A stretch of DNA of 14,408 bases from a bacterium (GCA_030616165.1 JAUWXV010000074.1:1-14408); one strand, 5' to 3'; positions 7,391 to 14,363 are shown, counted from the first letter of the stretch. The notes: generated from the sequence alone by a model not told the origin. Translations and numbers: made by a program.

Positions 7391-8558
7391 TAAGCATAAT
7401 CAGCATAATATGTGTTAATTTTTTTGCGACATAGACAAGAGCTTGTTTTTCAGATTTTCCTTGGGAGATTTTTTTATAGTATAAAGATTTCATTTCGCGA
7501 TTGTGTTTAATGCTTGCCACAGCAGCCATGTAGAGTGCCCAGCGGAGATATTTAGGTTCTCTTTTAGAGATTTTATTTTCGCGTTTTTTATCTCCTGATT
7601 GGAATATTTTAGGGAAGAATCCTATATATCCGATGTATTGAGTAGCGGTGCTGAAAGCTTTTCCTTCGGTTCCGGTAGTAGAGATAACAGCAGCAACGGT
7701 TTTTAATCCGACGCCGGGGATAGTCATCAAATTATTTCCAGGGAAATCATCATTGTCATCTTTAGGATTCAATGTTTCGGCAATTTCCTGCTCCAGAAGT
7801 TCTATAGAATGGTTAAGTTTTTCAATATGTTCAAATAGTATGGTTAGTTTAAGTCATCGTGCCTGCTTTGATCTTCCGGAATAGATAGAATTTTTTGTAG
7901 TGTCAATAAGCTGATTAATAATACTTATGTTGAAGTTATTGCCCTGAATATTTCTGACTATTTTTTCGATATGTTTTACTTTTGCCTTAGCTATGTGTTT
8001 TGCAGTAGGATATTTTTTCAGTACTTCTATAGAGGCTATTAAAAAAGGATTCTTAAGAGCCGTTTTAGTGTATTCAGGAAACACCAGGGATAAAAGACTC
8101 ATTGCTTGTCTCTGATAGTCTTTTCTGTTTTTCATTAACTCATAACGGAGTTTGACAATCTCTCTGAGGTTTTGCACAGTTTCTTCTGGGACAAAAGAAG
8201 AGCCATAATGATTTGAACGTAATAAGTCAGCAATAACATAAGCATCGATATCATCTGTTTTAGCTTTTTTCATTAGAGCCTGATGGAATTTGTTGGTCTG
8301 GTACGGATTTAAAAGTATCACTTTGAATTTTTTTTCGGCAAGAAAACTATAAAGGTTCTCCCAATAATTTCCGGTAGCTTCAAGTCCGACTAATAAATTT
8401 TCCTGATTTAAGTTTAGTTTTTCAAGTTTTTCCACAAGCTTGTGAAAGTCGTTTAATGAGCTTTCAATAGTGAAGGATTTGCATAAGGCTTCTCTGTCTG
8501 AATCTAATATTACACAGCGATGTTTCTTTTTAGAAACATTTATTCCGAGATAGTTCAT
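7380..8558 (-). pseudogene. IS110 transposase (DEDD/serine), interrupted by an in-frame TGA
   Basis: A 392-codon frame with a single TGA at codon 235 (7854-7856). The N-terminal part is the RuvC-like DEDD domain: GINVSK (5-10), GLEATGNYW (58-66) with Glu60, and KAKTDDIDAY (98-107) with Asp102 and Asp105. The C-terminal part, in the same frame after the TGA, has a coiled coil, IPGVGLKTVAAVIS (280-293) and FQSG (319-322) with the probable catalytic Ser321, then ISKREPKYLRWALYMAA. Family members usually read GIDVSK, so the first acidic residue appears to be Asn7 here. The ATG at 8556-8558 is supported by AAGGAG (8569-8574). The TGA separates the two catalytic halves, so this copy is probably inactive unless read through. 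Confidence 0.88.
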
Positions 8559-8581
8559 AGTTGATATTCTCCTTATTTTTA

Positions 8582-8780
8582 AATTCAGCAGGAAGCTTTT
8601 CATGCAAAACAATCTCTAATATAGTCTGGGAAGATAAATGGTCTCCTGATCTATCGGAGCCATATCATCCTAAATAAATATTCCCAGAGATTGCCCCGCA
8701 TGAAGCAACATTCTTTTTTAAATGGTATCCACCTTAATCGGACCCATAAGGAGGTTTTAAAATTGTCATCCTGCTGAATT
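8582..8780 (-). ncRNA. Candidate IS110 bridge RNA
   Basis: The segment upstream of the transposase folds strongly. A perfect 12-bp outer pair closes it: AATTCAGCAGGA (8582-8593) with TCCTGCTGAATT (8769-8780). Inside, a long stem pairs 8595-8598 with 8703-8706, 8601-8605 with 8698-8702 and 8610-8617 with 8686-8693. The AAAA (8606-8609) facing CCCC (8694-8697) becomes GGGG/UUUU wobble pairs only in reverse-strand RNA. It continues with GGGAA/TTCCC (8628-8632 / 8681-8685) and a terminal hairpin (ATGG, CTCC around a 9-nt loop 8647-8655). A second hairpin pairs 8732-8736 with 8747-8751 around a 10-nt loop. IS110-group elements are known to encode a bridge RNA in exactly this place. RNA ends and loop roles are inferred. 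Confidence 0.72.
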
Positions 8781-8794
8781 GTTAAACAGTTTAA

Positions 8795-8806
8795 GTTATC
8801 CACATT
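8795..8806. repeat. Left-end copy of the IS110 boundary repeat
   Basis: GTTATCCACATT, an 11-of-12 match to the right-end copy. TATCCAC here (8797-8803) also occurs at 8726-8732 inside the candidate bridge RNA, whose transcript would therefore be complementary to one strand of the boundary, as expected of a guide segment. Confidence 0.55.
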
Positions 8807-8900
8807 ATTTTGTTGATAGTAAAAAGAAAGAAAAATCTACTACTACAATTATTATTTATAATTAACATGTAATATATGAAATTTATACTAGGAGGTCAAA

Positions 8901-11249
8901 ATGGATAAATCATCTCGCACTCGCATATATATAGAACTGGAGGACATCAGCAAGGCTGCGACCTTAGATTCAGCAGTTAGCGCTCTGGGTAAAGGCCTCA
9001 AACTTGCATCTGCTTTCCCAAAACTTGAACCAAATGAACGCGCGCTTGAACGCGCGAAGAAACGTGGTACTGGAGTAAAGGTCGATCTTTCAAGGCATAT
9101 GGTCATCGATGTAGATGATCCGAATATCGATGTTGATGAGGTTCGTCGCTTGCTGCTTGCTCGACCTGAAGTCCGTTCTGTGTATGTCGAGGAGTTTCCA
9201 CAACCGCTGTATAACCCTAATGACCCAGATGGGCTTGACTTCGCCTTAACAGACCAACAACTAACCCACGCTACCAACCCGTCGGCCTTAGACATTACCA
9301 TGGGCGCTGGAATTATTATCGGCATCATCGAAATGCCCTATTGGAATACTGGAGCCGATTATACGCGTCCTGAATTGGGAGGAACAGGCGACCAAGCAGC
9401 TGATTGGGCTGCAATTCAGGCAGGTACTCATGCCAAATTTGTTCTTTACACCGACGACGTAGGTAATCCTATTGACCCTTTTGGTACCGGTCACGGGGAT
9501 CGCACAGTCCCGCGTTGCGTGGCGATTGAAGACAACAACATTGACTATTTGGGTACAGCACCGCAAGCAAAGGTCATGTTTGCCTATCAAGACTACATCT
9601 CCGGTGCGATAAGACAACTAACCGCTTTGGGGGTGGATGTCATTTCAATTTCGTACACGGGCTCTTGGGGGAGACGGTTAGCTGTACAGGAAGCCGTTGC
9701 TAATGGTGTTGTTGTGGTGGATGCACATGCGAACAATACCAATGCAGAAACCGAGTTGCCCAAACCTTACGAGGCAATTAATGTTGGCGGGTATCGGCAA
9801 AGTGATTATTCCACAGCTCGTTCCTGGGGCATTGGTTTAACTCTTTTGGCAACCTCCACATACGGTACAACATATGAGTCTTATGCGACACCTACCGTAG
9901 CCGGTGCTGCGGCACTCCTATTGGCTCAGAATCCCAGTTGGAATCCGTATGACGTTCATCGGGCGCTAATCCAAAGAGCATTTAAACCCACCCAGATGAG
10001 TGCAGATGTATTCACTCGTAGCCATGGCTGGGGATTACTTCGGATCCATGACGCGTTACAACTCAGCCTAGCGGATTTGTTGCCCTTACCACCTGTGGAC
10101 GTCGAGACGGCAATTCACGCTGGCAGGGTAATCGAAGTGACCTGGACTGACCGCCCTATCACGAATTACGCTGGGGTTCGGATTGTAGGACGTTTGAATA
10201 CGCCACCGTCAACCAGTACTGGCAATGAAATAGAAAGAGACATTGCAGTTGGTACCAATATCGCTTATATCGTCCCACCAATAAGTGGCAATTGGTATTT
10301 CGCGGTATTGGGCAAAGACACAGCAGGCCGGTATTCTGAGGTAGTAGAATACATCCAATTTGCCTTCGAACCTTACATTTATAGATGTCCTAAAGCGCCG
10401 AAGATCAATCCGGTAGCTTCTCCCACTACAACTGGAGCAGTCACGCTCACAGGAACCAAAGAACGACGCACGGCTATCCATATTCGAGGTATTGAGGCGG
10501 TTCCACTCGATGATTCTGAAGCCTGGACTGCAACCGTTATGTTGGATCCAGGTGGGAACCTAATCCCCGTTACTGCTGTGGACGAGTATGGTGAGTCAAG
10601 CGATCCGGCCTACGCATTCGTTGATAGGCAAATGTACGTACGTCTGGCGGGCGATACGATGACAGGCCCTCTACAACTCGACAATGCGGGTACAACCGGC
10701 GGCTTGAAAATTCGCAGAGATAGCAGTGGCCTTCCTGAGTGGGCAATTAAGACCAGCGGCGAGCACTTGATCTTCATTGAACCGGATGATAATGATCGAG
10801 AAGTGCTGAGAATTAGGGATATCTCAGGGACTGGATCGGCGGCTCTTCAGTTGGCCGCGCTTTCAGGGGCCACTCTGAGTGCGGAGCAACTCAAGAGCCT
10901 GACCCAGACTGCCATTGTCCGTCGGTTAAAAGCGGATAACGGCACATCCGTACAATCAGTTAATCTTGGCTCTTCTCGAAAGGTCCTTGCTTTCATAGCA
11001 ATGACCAGCAGCGATCCTAGGCACGATCACGACAGAGGAGATATGTATGCAGCGGACATTTTCCGCGTCGATGGGAATCGACCTCCTGGTACATATTCGT
11101 ATGGTGGGGATCATCTGGGGCCAATTGGTGCATCTTCCAATTTGCTACCATCATTCTATATTGGCACAGTTTCAACCATTGAATTTCGCCTTAGGTCTTT
11201 TCAAGATGCAACAGTATGGGCCGTGGGTGTGGTACTTAGCCAACCATGA
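8901..11249 (+). CDS. Subtilase (S8)-like protein fused to Ig/Fn3-like and tail-fibre-like domains
   Basis: A 782-residue protein without signal peptide or membrane helix. Residues about 1-100 end in VRSVYVEEFPQPL and resemble an I9-type propeptide. Residues about 130-390 are subtilase-like: His198 in GTGHGD, Asn278 in the oxyanion region, and Ser327 in ESYATPTVAGAAALLLAQNP, close to the family's GTSMATPHVAG. The usual catalytic Asp is Glu144 (IGIIEMPYWNTG), and HGTHVAG is altered to HGDRTVPRC, so activity is uncertain. About 396-490 looks Fn3-like, about 500-573 like a bacterial Ig repeat, and YVRLAGDTMTGPLQL (579-593) is the motif common in phage tail fibres, followed by a beta-rich tip. 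AGGAGGT precedes the ATG. It is followed 30 nt later by a small gene and then attC2, all on +, suggesting a two-gene cassette. GC is clearly higher than in the AT-rich DNA on its left. Confidence 0.83.
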   Translation: MDKSSRTRIYIELEDISKAATLDSAVSALGKGLKLASAFPKLEPNERALERAKKRGTGVKVDLSRHMVIDVDDPNIDVDEVRRLLLARPEVRSVYVEEFPQPLYNPNDPDGLDFALTDQQLTHATNPSALDITMGAGIIIGIIEMPYWNTGADYTRPELGGTGDQAADWAAIQAGTHAKFVLYTDDVGNPIDPFGTGHGDRTVPRCVAIEDNNIDYLGTAPQAKVMFAYQDYISGAIRQLTALGVDVISISYTGSWGRRLAVQEAVANGVVVVDAHANNTNAETELPKPYEAINVGGYRQSDYSTARSWGIGLTLLATSTYGTTYESYATPTVAGAAALLLAQNPSWNPYDVHRALIQRAFKPTQMSADVFTRSHGWGLLRIHDALQLSLADLLPLPPVDVETAIHAGRVIEVTWTDRPITNYAGVRIVGRLNTPPSTSTGNEIERDIAVGTNIAYIVPPISGNWYFAVLGKDTAGRYSEVVEYIQFAFEPYIYRCPKAPKINPVASPTTTGAVTLTGTKERRTAIHIRGIEAVPLDDSEAWTATVMLDPGGNLIPVTAVDEYGESSDPAYAFVDRQMYVRLAGDTMTGPLQLDNAGTTGGLKIRRDSSGLPEWAIKTSGEHLIFIEPDDNDREVLRIRDISGTGSAALQLAALSGATLSAEQLKSLTQTAIVRRLKADNGTSVQSVNLGSSRKVLAFIAMTSSDPRHDHDRGDMYAADIFRVDGNRPPGTYSYGGDHLGPIGASSNLLPSFYIGTVSTIEFRLRSFQDATVWAVGVVLSQP

Positions 11250-11278
11250 GTCTTAATTGCGAAATAAGGAGGATTATC

Positions 11279-11566
11279 ATGTCAAAGATGAATCACAATG
11301 AGCCAATGTACATACTCTATAATGGAGATAATGGGCGTATTCTTGGCAATTACTCAAAGTACGATGCAGAAAAAGGGTGTTGCGTGGGATGCGACCCGGA
11401 GGAGGTAATTAAGGTTGCAGCAGGTGCATCCCCAGAACTGAGTTTGGGTAGTTTTGAAGTCTTGGAGGTTATACTCGAAGAAGGCAGTGAGCTAAAGGAT
11501 TTCAAAGTCGATCCAAAAAAAAGAGAGCTTGTAGCTCGAAAACCAGAGAGAGCAGGAAAAAAATGA
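11279..11566 (+). CDS. Small partner protein of the subtilase-like gene, function unknown
   Basis: A 95-residue soluble protein. The ATG at 11279 is chosen for its strong site AAGGAGG (11266-11272, 6-nt spacer); an upstream in-frame ATG at 11246 overlaps the subtilase stop codon and is not needed. The sequence opens with a strand-turn-strand, MYILYNGDNGRILGNYSKYD, then C(C)VGC (residues about 35-39), an acidic middle, and a basic end (VDPKKRELVARKPERAGKK). The 'YD..tGrIlG' opening and 'f.VDPkk.eLv.k' ending recall small proteins encoded beside phage tail fibres, but no family is recognised. Tight spacing to the subtilase gene implies co-expression; the pair is followed by attC2. Confidence 0.75.
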   Translation: MSKMNHNEPMYILYNGDNGRILGNYSKYDAEKGCCVGCDPEEVIKVAAGASPELSLGSFEVLEVILEEGSELKDFKVDPKKRELVARKPERAGKK

Positions 11567-11664
11567 GGACTTCATTAGCTCCCGAATAGTGATAGGCGAC
11601 TTTGATTCTGAAACAACCTAAATAAAGGTACAATTGGGATCAACTTTAACGTCGGTGATTTCTT

Positions 11665-11726
11665 GCCTAACAATCGGTTCAAGCTGACGGCGCTAACCGC
11701 GCCGCAGCTTAACCTTAACGTTAGGC
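11665..11726 (+). other. Integron attC recombination site (attC2, 62 bp)
   Basis: A textbook site. R'' GCCTAAC (11665-11671) and R' GTTAGGC (11720-11726) are perfect inverse complements. The stem is GGTT (11676-11679), AAGCTG (11681-11686) and CGGCGC (11688-11693), then a TAACC loop (11694-11698), then GCGCCG (11699-11704), CAGCTT (11705-11710) and AACC (11711-11714), all paired. C11680 and A11687 are the extrahelical bases, on the left arm, giving + orientation. The layout matches the well-known attC sites of resistance-gene cassettes. Recombination is expected between G11720 and T11721. Confidence 0.95.
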
Positions 11727-12239
11727 CAAGAACATTTTTGAATATTCGGTGATGGAACTCGTTAGGCAAATCTTGGTGTGGAGTCTCAATTTCATGGGCT
11801 CCATCGGAATTATGTTAATAGTCTACGGTGTCGTATCGCTGGTAACCTCCAGCATGTGGGCACCATTGGAGAAAATCGCAGAGTGGATAGCAACAATTAC
11901 GACACTGATAGCTGTATTCTTTACCGTGGTTTCCATATATTTTCCCATCAACGTTAGGAAACCAGACCCACTTAGTCTCTATTTTACGGCGCCAATCGTC
12001 ATCATAGCTGTATTTGTAGCAGTGGTTTACACGTTATACAGCCGCACTGTTCTGCCTGTTCACCTTGTCAGTGGTTTTGCAATTCTTGGACTTAGTGGTG
12101 CATTGTTCAGGATCTTGAGCCGGTAGGCAGATTTGCATGCGCGAGGTAGTTTGTTGGCCTAACTCGGCACTGCACCTGACCGCCATGGCTTTTTTCAAAT
12201 TTTGATTATTGATAGAGGCGGCAGGTGAACCGCATGTCG
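11721..12239 (+). mobile_element. Complete integron gene cassette
   Basis: The 519-bp interval between the expected crossover points of attC2 (G11720|T11721) and attC3 (G12239|T12240). It carries one gene that starts 26 bp after attC2 and stops 30 bp before attC3, in the orientation expected of a cassette. This compact one-gene architecture is diagnostic of integron cassettes. Confidence 0.85.
11752..12126 (+). CDS. Cassette-borne four-helix membrane protein, function unknown
   Basis: A 124-residue hydrophobic protein with four predicted membrane helices (about 12-33, 45-64, 76-96 and 105-122) and short connecting loops, two of which are charged (PLEKIAEW; NVRKPDP). There is no signal-peptide cleavage motif and no recognisable catalytic motif. 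A GTG at 11749 is directly upstream in frame; the ATG at 11752 is taken, but neither has a clear Shine-Dalgarno sequence, which is common for cassette genes. It sits alone between attC2 and attC3, with nothing else in the cassette. No family is recognised; cassette membrane proteins of this kind are frequent and mostly uncharacterised. Confidence 0.8.
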   Translation: MELVRQILVWSLNFMGSIGIMLIVYGVVSLVTSSMWAPLEKIAEWIATITTLIAVFFTVVSIYFPINVRKPDPLSLYFTAPIVIIAVFVAVVYTLYSRTVLPVHLVSGFAILGLSGALFRILSR

Positions 12240-12245
12240 TTAAAC
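12157..12245 (+). other. Integron attC recombination site (attC3, 89 bp)
   Basis: R'' GCCTAAC (12157-12163) and R' GTTAAAC (12239-12245, fits GTTRRRY). The stem pairs CACCTG (12173-12178) with CAGGTG (12222-12227) and CCGCC (12180-12184) with GGCGG (12217-12221); A12179 is the extrahelical base on the left arm, giving + orientation. The apical loop is about 32 nt and the outer arm is less well paired than in attC2. No further attC is seen to the right. Confidence 0.82.
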
Positions 12246-12473
12246 TTCATTTCGTACAATTTCTTAATAATTATAACTGTGTAAGTAACTATTTTTTGTG
12301 GCGATTTATTATAAATGATCAACATTGGTGAAAAGTCGATATTATCTATAATATCAATACCTTATATAAAATTTCTCCTCTCGGCCACTTGTTCTTCAGA
12401 ATCCTATCTTTCTTAAATAAAAACAAATCATTAAGTAAGTTTTGACCAGAGTATCGCCCAGGAAGGGGAAAAG
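12246..12473. other. Non-coding stretch after attC3
   Basis: 228 bp of AT-rich sequence following the last attC site. No coding region, terminator or attC core is visible; promoters for the GYD gene probably lie here or slightly downstream. Confidence 0.45.
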
Positions 12474-12551
12474 ATGAGCATCAAAGTTTTTTTGTGTCTT
12501 TTACAATTTTACTTGTTTTATACGGGATTTTGTTTTTATTTATTCATTTAG
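12474..12551 (+). CDS. Possible 25-residue hydrophobic micropeptide
   Basis: A short frame preceded by AGGAAGGGG (12460-12468, 5-nt spacer) encodes a 25-residue, almost wholly hydrophobic peptide (starts MSIKVFLCLLQFYLF) that could form one membrane helix. It ends 33 nt before the GYD gene and shares its direction, so it could be a small membrane protein or a leader peptide. Its evidence is only the ribosome binding site and position; T-rich DNA readily encodes Phe/Leu peptides by chance. Confidence 0.3.
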   Translation: MSIKVFLCLLQFYLFYTGFCFYLFI

Positions 12552-12584
12552 TCTCACAATACCCAAGAAAGGAGGTGATTTGCC

Positions 12585-12878
12585 ATGACCTTTATTATTC
12601 TTATGAAATTTACAGACCAGGGGATCCGTAATGTCAAAGAGACTGTTGAACGAGCCAAGTCATTTGTTGAAGCAGCGGAATCGAAGTTTGGCGCTAAAAC
12701 AAAAGAACTCTACTGGACATTGGGAGAATATGATTTGGTTGGCATTAGCGATGTTCCCGATGAAGAGACTGCCACCGCTTTGGCTTTATCCCTGGGTGCA
12801 TTAGGGAATGTCAGGACACTGAGCATGCGTGCGTTTAACGCTGAGGAAATGTCAGGGGTTCTTGCTAAAATCCCTTAG
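12585..12878 (+). CDS. GYD domain-containing protein
   Basis: A 97-residue protein of the GYD family (COG4274), small dimeric alpha/beta-barrel-like proteins of unknown biochemical role. Family features are clear: opening strand FIILMKFTDQGIRNVKE, the signature block WTLGEYDLVGISDVPDE (44-60), and ALALSLGALGNVRTLSMRAF (65-84). Full family length. Translation should be strong: AAGAAAGGAGGTGAT lies just before the ATG at near-optimal spacing. It is followed within 26 bp by a strong terminator, so it is expressed alone or with the putative micropeptide. It could be the first chromosomal gene after the cassette array. Confidence 0.92.
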   Translation: MTFIILMKFTDQGIRNVKETVERAKSFVEAAESKFGAKTKELYWTLGEYDLVGISDVPDEETATALALSLGALGNVRTLSMRAFNAEEMSGVLAKIP

Positions 12879-12903
12879 AAAGAGTCATGCTGTCAGTTTT
12901 TAT

Positions 12904-12937
12904 GGGGCTGTACTCCCCGTTACAGCCCCTCTTTTTG
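12904..12937 (+). terminator. Rho-independent terminator after the GYD gene
   Basis: GGGGCTGTA (12904-12912) pairs perfectly with TACAGCCCC (12921-12929) around an 8-nt loop, followed by TCTTTTTGT. A canonical strong intrinsic terminator 25 bp after the stop codon. Confidence 0.92.
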
Positions 12938-13127
12938 TATTTAGTGAATTTATTGCAGTTGAACAATGAGAACCTTATTGTTTATTTATTAATATTATTT
13001 CATGATATAAGGTAATAAAATATTACTTTGAAAATTCTATCTTTTACTTAAATTACGGAGTTATTTTCTAAACCTTAATGTAATTTTACAAGTTTTATCT
13101 ATTGAATAATTTATGGAGGTATCAATA

Positions 13128-14192
13128 ATGGCAGAATACACTCGCAGAGAATGGCTCCAGAGGAATATCGCAATCGCAGCCGGCGCCGGCGCGGCTTCGG
13201 CTCTGCCAATAGTGAAATCGTTTGGTGCTGAAGGCAATGTCGCTCCTGTCGTGAGTAAAGGGAATATACAATTAGCACTTATGCTTTCGATTAACCAGCC
13301 GTCGCGTTTGAAACTCGCCCGCCAGATTGGGGTCAATCACGCTATCGTGTCCTTGAATCAAGCGTTGAGGAGGAGCAGTCCGGATAAATACGTGGATGCC
13401 TTAGCGAAACTCAAACCGGTCGCTGCTAACCAGATTAAGTTGGGTTTACCCGGCCGCGATGAAGAGATTGCCAATTACTGTGCCGCCCTCGAAGCTATGG
13501 GCAAAGTAGGTATTACAATGTGCTGTTACAATTTTATGGCAGGGCTGGGGTGGTACCGGACAAATTTCGAAAGTCCCGCACGCGGTGATGCAATGACGAG
13601 CGAGTTCAATTATAAAGATTCAGAAAAGCAGGAACTAACCAGGTGGGGCAGGATAAGCGAGGAAAAAATCTGGGACAACATCACCTATTTTTTGAAGCGT
13701 GTTATCCCCGTCGCGGAAAAGGCAGGCGTAAAGATGGCACTGCATCCGGACGATCCTCCCATCTCGCCGCTGCGAGGTATCGGTCGGATTCTTACCAGCG
13801 CAGATGCCTTTCGCAGGGTAATGGACATCGTGCCCAGTCCGATTAACGGTATTACTTTCTGCCAGGCGAACTTCAAGGCAATGGGCGAAGACCTTGAAGC
13901 AGTAGCAAGGGAGTTCTGTGAGCAGGGTAAGGTTTTCTTTGTGCACTTCCGCGACATTGAGGGTCAAGGGAAATATTTCAGGGAAACGTTTCATGATAAT
14001 GGCCCGACCGATATGGCAAGGATGCTCCAGGTTTATTACGAATCCGGTTTCGACGGTCCGATTAGACCTGACCACGCACCGACCCTTGAGGGCGAGAGCG
14101 GAGCCAGCCGCGGTTACGGCATGCAGGGAAAGATATTTGCCATCGGATACATGAAGGGAATCATAGACGCATTGAACATTTCGTATCAGTAG
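13128..14192 (+). CDS. Tat-exported mannonate dehydratase (UxuA)-like protein
   Basis: A 354-residue TIM-barrel protein. Residues 1-34 are a twin-arginine signal (TRREWLQRN, then an Ala/Gly-rich stretch). The rest follows the UxuA pattern: ALHPDDPP (204-211) with His206, ITFCQ with Cys245, FFVHFRDIEG with His273, and GPIRPDHAP with Asp315/His316; these match the metal ligands of mannonate dehydratase, which dehydrates D-mannonate to 2-keto-3-deoxygluconate in glucuronate breakdown. Classical UxuA is cytoplasmic, so a Tat signal is unusual and suggests a periplasmic homologue with a related sugar-acid substrate. The ATG at 13128 is preferred over an upstream ATG at 13113, which overlaps the GGAGGT site (13115-13120). 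No other glucuronate-pathway genes are in the window. Confidence 0.88.
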   Translation: MAEYTRREWLQRNIAIAAGAGAASALPIVKSFGAEGNVAPVVSKGNIQLALMLSINQPSRLKLARQIGVNHAIVSLNQALRRSSPDKYVDALAKLKPVAANQIKLGLPGRDEEIANYCAALEAMGKVGITMCCYNFMAGLGWYRTNFESPARGDAMTSEFNYKDSEKQELTRWGRISEEKIWDNITYFLKRVIPVAEKAGVKMALHPDDPPISPLRGIGRILTSADAFRRVMDIVPSPINGITFCQANFKAMGEDLEAVAREFCEQGKVFFVHFRDIEGQGKYFRETFHDNGPTDMARMLQVYYESGFDGPIRPDHAPTLEGESGASRGYGMQGKIFAIGYMKGIIDALNISYQ

Positions 14193-14363
14193 AAGTATGT
14201 TAGAGGGACGAATTTATATCTGGATTATTGCCACAAGGTGATAGCTGTTGGCTGTTAGCTTTTAGAAAACAAATAAGGGCGAACCGTCGGGTAGCCCCTG
14301 CATTTTGTTGTAAGATATTATTATAGGATATTTTGTGGGAACACCTTAGCCAGCAGAAAGTTA

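Larger units (their letters stand above)
7379..8802 (-). mobile_element. IS110-family insertion sequence
   Basis: A probable complete element of about 1.42 kb on the reverse strand: a long left end (8559-8802) with a structured non-coding RNA region, a 392-codon transposase frame, and almost no right end. The ends are inferred from a direct repeat, GTTATCCAGATT at 7379-7390 and GTTATCCACATT at 8795-8806 (11 of 12 match). IS110 elements lack terminal inverted repeats and typically have this long-left/short-right layout. The exact ends are uncertain by several bases. Confidence 0.75.

Noticed and set aside
7380-7772. C-terminal transposase frame as a separate gene starting at TTG 7772
   Set aside because: The frame continues upstream without a break to the TGA at 7854-7856 and joins the N-terminal frame, so it is one interrupted gene.
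8582-8787. The 12-bp inverted repeat followed by GTTAAAC (8781-8787) read as a fourth attC site
   Set aside because: There is no R'' partner left of 8582, the span is longer than usual attC sites, and the interior fits an IS110 bridge RNA better.
13635-14154. Several overlapping ORFs on both strands inside the mannonate dehydratase-like gene
   Set aside because: All are shadows of a gene with clear UxuA motifs; none has its own ribosome binding site or recognisable motif.
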